Part shown: positions 1-16,181 of the stretch, piece after piece
Numbering within the stretch: position 1 is the stretch's first letter
How the letters are laid out: each line of letters starts with the position of its first letter
Assembly: GCF_021347895.1 (NCBI RefSeq)
Contig: NC_067120.1
Location: 20,755,361 to 20,819,360 of the forward strand
Source: Acanthochromis polyacanthus
Lineage: Eukaryota > Chordata > Actinopteri > Pomacentridae
Reading direction: 5' to 3'
DNA: 64,000 nt
The notes under the pieces: generated by a model
The model's database searches: none
Told to the model about the DNA's origin: nothing
Seen by the model: the letters and a program-made list of their open reading frames with translations, nothing else
Program-made: the position numbers and the translations under genes

Positions 1-6278
<6,278 letters not shown>

Positions 6279-6632
6279 TGCTGCGAGGGAGAGAGATTAG
6301 TTTTTGTAATCTCAGATTTGTACATTTTGATGTTTTTTGTTTAACAGTAGACCCATTTACTTTAGTCCTTTTACTGTGTAGAAATAGATCCTCTGCATCA
6401 GTGCTCATTGTTTAGCTACATCCTGATGTGCATGTCTTCAGAGATTTAGGTCCGCAGGAGAATACATCAGCTTTCGGCGGATAGGATGACGAATGATCCA
6501 GTTTTTATTTGATTTGAACATTTTAACAGTAACTGCACAGGCTACGAATTCTGTCGGATCAAACTGGATTACTCGCCATTCAGCATGATTGGTGTGCACA
6601 TTGTGAATTTTGTGATTCCTTGTTTGAAAACC

Positions 6633-6638
6633 AATAAA
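6633..6638 (+). terminator. AATAAA polyadenylation signal of SMAP
   Basis: Canonical AATAAA 355 bases after the SMAP stop codon, at the end of a plausible 3' UTR and before the TTAA-flanked element at 6882. Confidence 0.6.
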
Positions 6639-6881
6639 AGGAATTGTCAGTTGTAAAATTTGTTGCAGGTAATATTGGAACAAGAGCTGCCCTCAGAGAA
6701 AAGTCATAAGACTGTTTGCATGATGTGTCCTCGTGGACTAAACATAAGTCAGTGTGTGCTTGTTCTGTGCAGGGACGCCCTTTCAAACAGAAAGCAAAGG
6801 GAGATGGCTTGGACAGAATTTATTCAAACATTTACAGTGTTTAAAGTCAACCTTTTCACAGCTAATAAGCCTAGAGACTGT

Positions 6882-7413
6882 TTAACCCTTGTGTTGTCCT
6901 GCAGGTCAAAATAGACCTGGTTTAAAGTTTGACAATGTGGGGGGAAAAAATAAACAAACAAACAAACAAAAAAATATATATATATATATTTTCACAGTGA
7001 AACTTCTGATGTTCACATTTTCAACATTTTTGGGAAATCTTTGAACATTTTTTGGTGGAAAAAAAGAAAAGTTAAAAATTTTAAGAACATTCACACAAAA
7101 ATCAACCAAAATCCAGTGAAATTTGCTGGATTTTGGTTGATTTTTATGTGAATGTTCTTAAAGAAAATAGATGTTGTACTGATATGCAATCACTTTAGAT
7201 ATATATTTTTTTTTAGATTTTTTTGGACAATTTTTCCTCTTTTTAAATATAAGATTTTTTTAAATAAAACTTTTAAGAGAAACTTTTGATTTTTTTGTTA
7301 AGGTTTTGCAATTTTTCAGATATTTGGGGAATTTTTTGCTGAATTTTTATGTTTTTTCAGACAAGGAAACAATATTTTTTGGTGCCCGTAAATGAGGACA
7401 ACAGGAGGGTTAA
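6882..7413. mobile_element. TTAA-flanked miniature element
   Basis: Bounded by TTAA at 6882-6885 and 7410-7413. The ends are imperfect inverted repeats: TTAACCCTTGTGTTGTCCTG on the left, and on the right the reverse of TTAACCCTCCTGTTGTCCTC. TTAA targets are typical of piggyBac and Kolobok transposons. The 0.5 kb interior is AT-rich, non-coding and contains a long hairpin at 7080-7162. Just downstream of the SMAP 3' end. Confidence 0.75.
7080..7162. repeat. Long near-perfect hairpin inside the TTAA element
   Basis: Arms 7080-7116 and 7126-7162 (37 bases each) pair with one mismatch around a 9-base loop. The left arm starts TTTAAGAACATTCACAC. It is the size of a microRNA precursor stem but much more perfect, as expected for a recently formed inverted repeat. 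Confidence 0.85.
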
Positions 7414-8653
7414 TAAATGGATCAGGAGTTTGTGATTCTGGAACAGTGAAGTTTTTCGCAATAAAAATGAAGTAGTGTTTGTATGGAGAATCATAGCCAT
7501 TGATTTTTTTTTTCCACCGAGGGGAATGTAAAAATTGTCCAAAAACTTGGAGTCTCCCATCGGAGATGATCACTAGTGAGGTTAATTAGATTTTTGTCAT
7601 GAAGATATTTTGCTTATCAATCCTACATGAGCAGTGCAGTGGACAGGATGACATTGTTAGTTTAAACCTCATGCTGTCTCAACATCCTGTACACTTCCCT
7701 TGTCCTAAGGGTGAAAAATGACCCACCTCCACTGAGCCTCCACTGAACGCAACTTCGTTGTCCGACTGCACCTGAATGCACCAATGAAGTTAGTCTGATC
7801 TTTTGATTGTATTTCGTTTGGACTTGAAGAAGCTTTGAATACGTTTCCTGATGCCAGAGGAGAAGACGAGCAGCTTTGGACCTTTGCGGTAAGAAGACTG
7901 TGGCCGTTTCTCAGTACGTGACTGTCCATACCTGGTTCTCACGTACTCATGAAACATCATCAATGAGACTGCATCGGACCAGACTCGTGAGCAGGGGTGT
8001 CACTAGGTTTTAAGGACAGGGGGGCTTAGCCCCCAGGAGATGCAAAGGATGTGAGTTTAATTTCACAAATGGCTAACAAAAACTGAGAAATTGCTTTTCC
8101 ACTTTTTGGACAGATTTAGATTTATTCAGAGATACTTTATTGTGTAAATGTTTTAGGCCATGGTGGCCATGGCTTTTGCTCACAACACAATAATTCAGAG
8201 CTGCCAACTTGTGACCATCTTTGAGTGTGATGCTGGCGGGGGGTCTGCGGGCCCTCCCCCAGGAAATTTTGAAAATAATTTACCCTATTTCCTGCATTCT
8301 GGTGTATTTTAAGAGCATTTTGCCTGTTTAAAATCTTATTATAGAGATAACATTAATCGGTAATAAAAAACATTGAGCTGAAAAAAAAAAAAACAGCTAC
8401 GGCAGGTAGGATTGAAAATGGTTCTTCTTGTAAAATATGGATGAAAGTTCTGTGGCTGGATGACCACAACACATTTCAGTATTTTCCATAAATATCTGCA
8501 TACCGTATTTTCAGCACTATAAAGCGCACTTAAAGGCCTTTAATTTTCTCAAAAATCGATGGTGCGCCTTTTAAACCGGTGCGTCTTATGTGTGCACTGA
8601 GTTCCAAAATCTAACTGTCGGACCATTTCCCGCCAACATAGGGACGTAATACG
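7414..8653. other. Gene-free region with two MITE remnants
   Basis: No coding sequence supported. Around 7997-8270 is a stretch with AGGGGGGCTTAGCCCCC and CGGGGGGTCTGCGGGCCC motifs, like common teleost non-autonomous elements. At 8500-8610 is half of a familiar fish MITE (ACCGTATTTTCAGCACTATAAAGCGCAC ..., here cut to the recognisable core GCACTATAAAGCGCAC). Both assignments rest on remembered consensus motifs. Confidence 0.45.
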
Positions 8654-8862
8654 TACACTACACGGGAAGTATTCAGACCCCTTGAAATTTTTCACTCTGT
8701 CATTGCAGCCATTTGCCAAAATCAAAAAAGTTCATTTTATTTCTCATTAATGTACACTCAGCACCCCATCTTGACAGAAAAAACAGAAATGTAGAATTTT
8801 TTGCAAATTTATTAAAAAAGAAAAACTGAAATATCACATGGTCATAAGTATTCAGACTGTGC

Positions 8863-9903
8863 TCAGTATTGAGTAGAAGCACCCTTTTCAGCTAGTACAG
8901 CCATGAGTCTTCTTGGGAATGATGCAACAAGTTTTTCACACCTGGATTTGGGGATCCTCTGCCATTCTTCCTTGCAGATCCTCTCCAGTTCTGTCAGGTT
9001 GGATGGTGAACGTCGGTGGACAGCCATTTTGAGGTCTCTCCAGAGATGCTAAATTGGGTTTATGTCAGGGCTCTGGCTGGGCCAGTCAAGAACGGTCACA
9101 GAGTTGTTCTGAAGCCACTCCTTTGTTATTTTAGCTGTGTGCTTAGGGTCATTGTCCTGTTGAAAGGTGAACCTTTGGCCCAGTCTGAGGTCCTGAGCAC
9201 TCTGGAAGAGGTTTTCCTCCAGGATATCTCTGTACTTGGCTGCATTCATCCTTCCTTCAATTGCAACCAGTCGTCCTGTCCCTGCAGCTGAAAAACACCC
9301 CCACAACATGATGCTCCCACCACCATGTTTCACTGTAGGGATTGTATTGGGCAGGTGATGAGCAGTGCCTGGTTTTCTCCACACATACCACTTAAAATTA
9401 ACACCAAAAAGTTCAATCTTGGTCTCATCTGACCAGAGAATCTTATTTCTCATAGTCTGGGAGTCCTTCATGTGTTTTTTGGCAAACTCTATGCGGGCTT
9501 TCATGTGTCTTGCACTGAGGAGAGGCTTCCGTTGGGCCACTCTGCCATAAAGCCCCGACTGGTGGAGGGCTGCAGTGATAGTTGACTTTGTGGAACTTTC
9601 TCCTATCTCCCGACTGCATCTCTGGAGCTCAGCCACAGTGATCTTTGGGTTCTTCTTTACCTCTCTCACCAGGGCTCTTCTCCCACGATTGCTCAGTTTG
9701 GCTGGACTGCCAGGTCTAGGAAGATTTGTGGTCGTCCCAAATTTCTTCCATTTGAGGATTATGGAGGCCACTGTGCTCTTAGGAACCTTGGTTGCTGCAG
9801 AAATTCTTTTGTAACCTTGGCCAAATCTGTGCCTTGCCACAATTCTGTCTCTGAGCTCCTTGGGCAGTTCCTTCGACCTCATGATTCTCATTTGCTCTGA
9901 CAT
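8863..9903 (-). pseudogene. Tc1-type transposase, intact except a stop at the catalytic glutamate
   Basis: Starts at an ATG at 9903 and reads through to a final TGA at 8863-8865: 346 sense-length codons with one internal TAG at 9049-9051. Visible parts: MSEQMRIMRSKELPKELRDR N-terminus with helix-turn-helix, GRPGSP-like hook (LPRPGSPAKLS), WSDETKIELFG (first Asp), [11 protein letters not shown] (second Asp), WPSQSPDINPI followed by the stop and then HLWRDLK. The second Asp is followed by exactly 34 residues and then the stop, so the stop replaces the Glu of the DD34E triad (GAG to TAG). No other break is visible, so this may be a fairly young copy killed by one change. Confidence 0.9.
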
Positions 9904-10190
9904 GCACTGTGAGCTGTAAGGTCTTATATAGACAGGTGTGTGCCTTTCCTAATCAAGTCCAATCAGTTTAATTAAAAACAGCTGGACTCCAATAAAGAAG
10001 CAGAACCATCTCGAGGAGGATCAGAAGAAATAGACAGGATGCAAGTTAAATATGAATGTCACTGCAAAGGGTCTGAATACTTATGACCATGTGATATTTC
10101 AGTTTTTCTTTTTTAATAAATTTGCAAAAATTTCTTACTTTCTGTTTTTTTTCTGTCAAGATGGGATGCTGAGTGTACATTAATGAGAAA

Positions 10191-10489
10191 CAAGACGACA
10201 TGGTCATCAATATCCCCCGCCACATGTGATGTCTATGAGTTTATATCCAAAATAGTGATCAAGGGCCATAACTCTGTTAAATATTATCGCACAGGTCTCA
10301 TTTTCGAACTTGATCAAGGTGTCCATGGTGTGAAGCTACACACTAAATTTCATAATCCTAGCTGTAATAGTTACCGAGAAAAGCTGTCCCCTTCATGTCG
10401 GACGGATGGACGGACGCACAGAAGCACGGATGGACGGACGGAGGCCAAACCTATATCCCCCTTTTCCACTTCGTGGAGGCGGGGGATAA
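10191..10489. repeat. 0.3 kb interspersed repeat, copy B, nested in the Tc1 arm
   Basis: Reverse-oriented copy of the repeat at 3733-4015 (starts CAAGACGACA, ends GGCGGGGGATAA). The opposite arm of the host Tc1 gives the empty site GAGAAA/TAAAATGAAC, so the insertion added 299 bp with at most a 2-base target duplication. Confidence 0.85.
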
Positions 10490-10581
10490 TAAAATGAACT
10501 TTTTTGATTTTGGCAAATGGCTGCAATGACACAGAGAGTGAAAACTTTCAAGGGGTCTGAATACTTTCCGTACCCACTGTA

Positions 10582-11230
10582 CATATAACAAGGAACTAGA
10601 CTAGAACAGGATAGAGTTAGACAGTGACAATAAACAACACAATAATTATGAATATTAATTATTTTTTATATCTCTTTAGGATGATATATACACATATCAA
10701 GGAGACAGACAGAACGGTGTGGAGTTTATTTACTTTTACAATAAACAACTGAAGTATTAATATTAATTAATTGTTAGTTATTTATTATAATTTAATCACC
10801 CATTATTTAATTATTTCTTTCTCTCTAGGTTAGGGTTACAGTTAGTATTGGTGGCATTAATAGTAATGCGACTACTATTAGTAGTAGTGGTAGTAAACCA
10901 ACTACTGCTGCTGATACTGACACTGCTACTACCACTTGTAATAATGTTACAAATGCTGATACTACTTCTACGACTCTAACTGCTATTTATACTACTACTG
11001 CTGCTTGAACTTTTGGTATTACTATTACTGCTGCTTATACTTTTAGTATTACTACTACTGCTTGTACAACTATACTACAGCTTCTAATAATTGTCTGGTA
11101 ATTGGTTGTCCAGCTGCTAGGAGTCTAACTGCGGTCACGCCAGCTGCGCTTTAAAACAGAGTGCGCGTTTACAACGCCTCATACGGTAAATCGAGGAAGC
11201 TGCTTCGTGGGGCATTCAGGCACATGTCTG
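10582..11230. other. AT-rich, low-complexity trinucleotide region
   Basis: No gene supported. From about 10860 to 11070 the sequence is a degenerate ACT/GCT trinucleotide tract (ACTACTGCTGCT and relatives). Nearby AT-rich runs precede the satellite array. Confidence 0.6.
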
Positions 11231-11582
11231 AAACTAATTTAATTAATAATTAAAAACTCAAAAACAAAATGTTTTCTGCAAACTTTACCAGATTCTTGTT
11301 CTACATGTCCTCAACTACCTCTGGTGTAATTTTCAACTTGTTTCACTGTAACATTTTGGATTAATCTGCTGCTGAAGTTACAGACTGCATGCAGCATAAA
11401 ACTTGCTTTCATGAGCAAATTAAAATATTAATTAAAAATCAAGAACATTGTTTTCAGTGACTTCCACCAGAATCTTGTTCTACATGTCCTCAACTACCTC
11501 TGTGGTAAATGTCAACTCATTTCACTGTAGCATTTTATAGTAATTGGTGCTTGAAGTTATCCACAGTATACAGTGTAAGACC

Positions 11583-12157
11583 TAGCCTAGCCGCGCTAGA
11601 CCCATGTTTCTGAAGGCACAAGGGTCTAGGGCCGCTCGACAGGGAGGGAGGCGGGCTAAAGGGTTGTCTTTCAAATCACTCTGCAGCAATTGGGTAGGTA
11701 TACAACCAATCAGCGCAACGAATAGGCTGACAGAGTTCCTAGAGCGCCGGCAGATTGTGGCTAAGTCCCATTAGCTTCCCAACCAGCGGAGCCAACTGGT
11801 ATATTAAGGATTTGCCATATCCCGTCGGCATAAGTCCAAATACATCTTTCTTCTCAATGAAACACTTCAGTGCCGTCCTTTGTTTATCTTTCAAGTTGAA
11901 TTTTAGCTTCAAATCTTTAAGGGGAGTGGCCAAAGCCGAGTCGAAAGATAACTGTTTATTGTGCGCCGGTTGTTTCTGTCAGAATCGTCGCGCCTCTGTC
12001 GTCACTTAGTTATGCCCGCCTTCTGACTCTATACTTCATGGTGATTCGTCCGGCCAGTTTTAGGAGAATCCAGCCTCAAGCCTTATGGAGGGCAACTAGA
12101 CCCACCCTGGCAGAGAATTAAATTCGTTGCCGTGGGTTGTCTAACGCGGCTAGGCTA
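11583..12157. mobile_element. 575-bp DNA element with 19-bp inverted ends and a 9-bp target duplication
   Basis: Ends are TAGCCTAGCCGCGCTAGAC (left) and the same with one change read from the right. TGTAAGACC is repeated directly outside (11574-11582 and 12158-12166) and is single in the neighbouring satellite units, which proves the insertion. It carries a RecQ-like helicase N-terminal fragment on -. A truncated relative lies at 57600-57841. Nine-base duplications and a helicase suggest a deletion derivative of a helicase-bearing DNA transposon; the helicase-encoding branch of Academ is one candidate, from memory and untested. Confidence 0.85.
11739..11933 (-). pseudogene. RecQ-like helicase N-terminal fragment
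   Basis: A 64-residue frame: LKFNLKDKQRTALKCFIEKK, then DVFGLMPTGYGKSLIYQLAPL. The latter is the Q-motif/Walker A region of superfamily II helicases of RecQ type (GLMPTGYGKS matches the usual MPTGxGKS). It ends in an unrelated tail after LVGKLMGL. All later helicase motifs (DEAH and onward) are absent, so it cannot be an active helicase. Part of the 575-bp element. Confidence 0.75.
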
Positions 12158-12660
12158 TGTAAGACCTGCTTTCATGGACAAATTAAAATATTAATTAAAA
12201 AAATAAATGAAATTGTTTTCTGCAAGCTCCGCCAGATTCTTGTTCTACACGTCCTCAACTACCTCTGGTGGTTTTCAACTCATTTCACTGTAGCATTTTG
12301 AAGTAAACTGTGCTTGAAGTTATACACAGTATACAGTAAGACCTGCTTTCATGGACAAATTAAAATATTAATTAAAAAACAAACAAATTTTTTTTCTGCA
12401 ACTTCCACCAGATTGTTGTACTACATGTCTTTGACTACCTCTGTGGTGATTTTCAACTTGTTTCACTGTAACATTTTAATTTGTTGCTGAAGTTACAGAC
12501 CGCATACAGTATAAAACCTGCTTTAATGGGCAATGTCATTTAAAAAAAAAAGTTCAAATTGTTTTCTACACACTTGTTTTACATATCCTCAATTACCTCT
12601 GTGTTTATTTTCAACTTGTTTCACTGTCGCAATTTCTGAAAATCTGATGCTCTGATACTG

Positions 12661-13560
12661 ATACTACTGCCAAGCAAGTAAAAGACTGAACCAAACTGAT
12701 TAGCACCGGAACACTAGACAATGAGCATGCTGAAAAATAAGAACACAAACGCATAATTGTTTAGCAAGGGCACTAAAGATTTCACCTGATTCTTCACTTT
12801 GATTTACCGAAAGAAATGACATTTTTGGAGCTTTTGCAACAACTTAAGTGAGAAAGAAGTGCAACATATTGGCGACAGATCTGAAGATATTCTTATAATG
12901 GTTTTATGTTTGCAAGTGTGACTTCCTAAACACTGACATTTTTTTTTGTTTTAAATCAATAATAGTGTGGCGAGATTACAAGGGATCTTTGTACTTAATC
13001 AGACCAACTATGGTCTCGACAACACCACCTGGGGGCTGGCACCCAGGAAATCTAGCTCTGGCGATTTTCCAGTCACTAGGCCAACTCAGATCGCACAGGT
13101 TCCATTAACAGTCGAAATAAAAAAAGCAATACCAAAAACAAAGAAAACCGAAGCAAACCAAAACCAAAACAGCAGCACGCATCCAGGTGGTGATGGACTG
13201 GACGCTGGACGGCCAGTGAGCAGAGAATGTAAACCCTGGAGATACAGCCCACCCACATCTTGGCCACACGCCTGGAGCCGACCAACAATCGCGCACACAC
13301 TGCACGGCTCCAGCTGATCGTCTCCCCCAGGCTAGCAATCAGCCACAATGTTGTACGCGGTGCGCCTTGACGGCAATTACAGCAGCTGGACACACCAAAG
13401 AATATGGCTACATCCAGAACACCGCCATGCCAAACCACAGCCATCACCAAAGCAAACAGAGTGGAAGACAGAGAACTCCACCGCTGCGCACCTGAATATA
13501 AATGGCGCATGGTACCACCCAGCAATACACCCTGTGCATGATAGCATGTGCTAGTTCCGG
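12661..13560. other. Gene-free region with a GC-rich block of unknown origin
   Basis: A GC-rich block at about 12965-13530 stands out from its AT-rich surroundings. Both strands have open frames (116 codons on +, up to 149 on -), but neither shows a domain, and the reading has long hydrophobic low-complexity parts. It could be the promoter or UTR of a retroelement. I do not support a gene here. Confidence 0.4.
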
Positions 13561-13615
13561 TTGAAAAACTCGGGGTGCTACAGTTACTTCCGGTCCCGCT
13601 TACAGCGCTGTCAAA

Positions 13616-13785
13616 ATGGAAGAAGCCAGCAGTACACTTTACTTTTCCAGATGCCGAGGCAACTTGCCTAAAATTTCTGTTGACGATGTTTATCGTCTTG
13701 TTGATGATTTTTCGTCAGCTCCTCAAAGCAAACAGGAAAAGGGATTCAAATTTTATATATCTCAGTACATATATAACTTTGAAGG
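13616..13785 (+). CDS. Possible first exon of a multicopy transposon-type gene
   Basis: ATG in good context, then EEASSTLYFSRCRGNLPKIS, VDDVYRLVDDF and YISQYIYNFEG, followed by a GTAAGT donor at 13786. A GC-rich sequence with two ACTTCCGGT motifs lies just upstream, like a small promoter. The pattern FSRCRGNLPKI resembles the first exon of multicopy fish genes of transposon origin, but I cannot name the family with confidence. No second exon was found before the Tc1 copy at 14524, so the gene is probably truncated. Confidence 0.4.
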
Positions 13786-14523
13786 TAAGTGGCATCGCAT
13801 CCTACATAACTAGTGCTAGCTTAACTGTAGGGCTTGCCAAACATGTACCTTATCATTTTATTTTCTAGTATTTATACATTACTATTTTTTGCTTAGTTAG
13901 CTACTAGAATCCACTTTACACTTTAGTCTTTGGTACTTAGTCGAGTTCAGCAAGACATTTTATATTTGTAGTTTTGTTTGAACAAATTGACAAATAAATG
14001 CTTGGATTTCCTCTATATTTGATTAGGTGTCAAAACAGAATAACAAATGATTGAAGAGTGCACGGATTGTTGTTATAGTTTATCAGACATTTGCTGTTTG
14101 ATCAGTGACTATGCACTAATATTCCCGATCCTCAGCTCAGTGTGAAACATTTTTTTCGTCTAATTTTGGCAATCCACTGAGCCCGCAAATGCCGGTCTTT
14201 TGGAAAATGGTGAAGGCTTCTAGAACCGTTATAAACACCAGAAGCCGAACATAATGGTACACTACAGTACCTCCCATATCGAACTTGAACACGCTGAAAT
14301 CTGATTTTTTGTTTTGCCGAGAAAAAAGTGTTTTTCTTTTTTCATTACATGTTATCCATGCTGCGAAATAGCCTCTGGAAGGACCTGTAAGCCCTCCCGG
14401 TCAGAACCTGGAAGTTAGCATTTTGACGTGCACAGGGTCTATTAAAGTACACACACTGCTGGCATGGCACCTCACAGTGGCCAGGAGGAAAAGATCCTCC
14501 TGTCACAATACCAAACAACAACA
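13786..14523. other. Sequence between exon-like block and Tc1 copy
   Basis: Mostly AT-rich. On -, 14345-14566 is open and includes FPPGHCEVPCQQCVYFNRPC and TGRAYRSFQRLFRSM, a Cys-rich reading of unknown family whose far end runs into the Tc1 terminal repeat, so it is not a complete gene. Confidence 0.35.
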
Positions 14524-15414
14524 TACAGTGCCTTGTGAAAGTATTCGGCCCCCTTGAACTTTGCAACCTTTCGCCACATTTCAGGCTTCAAACATAAAGA
14601 TATAAAATTCTAATTTTTTGTCAAGAATCAACAACAAGTGGGACACAATCGTGAAGTGGAATGAAATTTATTGGATATTTTGTACTTTTTTAACAAATAA
14701 AAACCTGAAAAGTGGGGCGTGCAATATTATTCGGCCCCCTTGCATTAATACTTTGTAGCGCCACCTTTTGCTGCAATTACAGCTGCAAGTCGCTTGGGGT
14801 ATGTCTCTATCAGTTTTGCACATCGAGAGACTGAAATTCTTGCCCATTCTTCCTTGCAAAACAGCTCCAGCTCAGTGAGGTTGGATGGAGAGCGTTTGTG
14901 AACAGCAGTCTTCAACTCTGCCCACAGATTCTCGATTGGATTCAGGTCTGGACTTTGACTTGGCCATTCTAACACCTGGATACGTTTATTTGTTAACCAT
15001 TCCATTGTAGATTTGGCTTTATGTTTTGGATCATTGTCCTGTTGGAAGATAAATCTCTGTCTCAGTCTCAGGTCTTTTGCAGACTCCAACAGGTTTTCTT
15101 CCAGAATGGTCCTGTATTTGGCTCCATTCATCTTCCCATCAATTTTAACCATCTTCCCTGTCCCTGCTGAAGAAAAGCAGGCCCAAACCATGAGGCTGCC
15201 ACCACCATGTTTGACAGTGGGGATGGTGTGTTCAGGGTGATGAGCTGTGTTACTTTTACGCCAAACATATCGTTTTGTATTGTGGCCAAAAAATTCGATT
15301 TTGGTTTCATCTGACCAGAGCACCTTCTTCCACATGTTTGGTGTGTCTCCCAGGTGGCTTGTGGCAAACTTCAAACGAGACTTTTTATGGATATCTTTGA
15401 GAAATGGCTTTCTT
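14524..15414 (-). mobile_element. Tc1-type transposon, 5' truncated
   Basis: One end is present: TACAGTGCCTTGTGAAAGTATTCGGCCCCC at 14524 onward (only the core quoted in part). The other end is missing: similarity stops near 15414, where a palindrome-rich AT segment starts. Transposase on -. Confidence 0.85.
14745..15414 (-). pseudogene. Tc1-type transposase, C-terminal two thirds
   Basis: An open frame without stops from about 15412 to the TAG-side end at 14745 (first ATG 15374, probably not the real start). Visible: LWSDETKIEFFG (first Asp), [25 protein letters not shown] (second Asp), [11 protein letters not shown] (Glu; 34-residue spacing) and a complete C-terminus AAKGGATKY. The N-terminal DNA-binding domain is absent, so it is a 5'-truncated relic although the catalytic triad is intact. 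Confidence 0.85.
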
Positions 15415-15417
15415 CAG

Positions 15418-15464
15418 ATGACGTACCCAAATGACATACATATATAGCTATATATGTACGTCAT
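15418..15464. repeat. Palindrome at the Tc1 break point
   Basis: ACATATATAGCTATATATGT (15438-15457) is a perfect 20-base palindrome, flanked by ATGACGTAC and GTACGTCAT to give an imperfect palindrome of about 47 bases. It sits where the Tc1 copy is cut off. Confidence 0.8.
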
Positions 15465-15468
15465 TGGT

Positions 15469-15570
15469 GCGTCCCATTCCTGACGATCGTATTTATACCC
15501 TCCCCCTTCAATTAAAGTGCCCTCCACAGCTGCGAGTGTGACTTCTTTTGGAGTGACACTCGGTAGTGGA
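15469..15570 (+). repeat. Interspersed repeat, copy 1 (GCGTCCCATTCCTGACGATC...)
   Basis: About 102 bp that recur, same orientation, at 17132-17235 with a few substitutions and small indels. Followed by CCCAAACCGCCCCCTACACA, whose reverse complement appears after copy 2 (TGTGTAGGGGGCGGTTTGGG). Confidence 0.8.
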
Positions 15571-16173
15571 GGGGGGCTGAATCCCAAACCGCCCCCTACA
15601 CACTCCCTACACACTACCCCTCCGTTTGCGCGTTCCCGCGGAGGGTCCTCCATATTAAGGGCCATCACAAACCGCGTAATGCGGAGGGGAGTGGACTGTT
15701 CAGCCCTTAAATAGCGAGTCTGCATCGATGCTCACTCTGGACAACTTTTTCAGGAAGTGCAACGTTGAAATGGAGGAGGAAACAAACATATTGATGTGAG
15801 TTCCACATGCGTCCATTATTTCTCCCACGCCTTTTTCACACTGACAGAACATCACAAAAAGAGTGGTGTAAAAAGATAAAACAAAAGAAACAAATCTTCT
15901 TCTCTGCTGACGTTTGATTTAATTGTGCACCCCCTGACACCTTAAAATTTGAACACAACTGACAGAATTCATTTATTCATTTGTTGGATTTGAAATGCCA
16001 GATAATAGGATTGGAAAAAATTTGAGTGAAAAAAAGTGGGATGCTTTCGTCTTCTGGAAGCAGCAGCGATCCTTGTTAGTTGCAACCTGTGCCACAGCGC
16101 TACAGCCATGCAAAGTAGGCGTCTTTGTGTTACCATGGCGATGACGTCTTCCGTTTTCCGGTGAGGCGACAGG
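15571..16173. other. Gene-free stretch between repeat copies
   Basis: Contains a GC-rich hairpin-prone part up to 15720 and a very short frame (ATGGAGGAGGAAACAAAC at 15770) that stops after ten codons. No gene is supported. Confidence 0.45.
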
Positions 16174-16181
16174 GCGTCCCA

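Larger units (their letters stand above)
8654..10581 (-). mobile_element. Full-length Tc1-type transposon carrying a nested repeat
   Basis: The ends are related inverted repeats: left TACACTACACGGGAAGTATTC and right, read in reverse, TACAGTGGGTACGGAAAGTATTC in outline, each at a TA. The inner arms (GAAATATCACATGGTCATAAG) are also inverted copies. The transposase lies on the - strand. The arm near 10190 is split by a 299-bp repeat (10191-10489); the opposite arm preserves the unsplit sequence. Confidence 0.88.
11235..12660. repeat. Satellite array, about five units of 175-182 bp, interrupted
   Basis: Units share TTAATTAAAAA, TTGTTCTACATGTCCTCAA, CTACCTCTG, TTTCACTGTA and a closing GACCTGCTTTCATGG block. 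Approximate units: 11235-11416, 11417-11582 continuing at 12158, 12173-12352, 12353-12535 and a partial 12536-12660. The helicase-fragment element at 11583-12157 sits inside one unit. Non-coding. Confidence 0.85.

Noticed and set aside
10183..10497. 104-codon frame as a possible gene
   Set aside because: Belongs to the interspersed repeat, with a TDGR low-complexity part; kept only as a question about the repeat.
11235..12660. CRISPR-like array
   Set aside because: Units are 180 bp and wholly alike with no unique spacers; this is a eukaryotic satellite.
13076..13525. 149-codon open frame on - in the GC-rich block
   Set aside because: Low-complexity hydrophobic reading, no domain or splice context; the opposite strand is also open.
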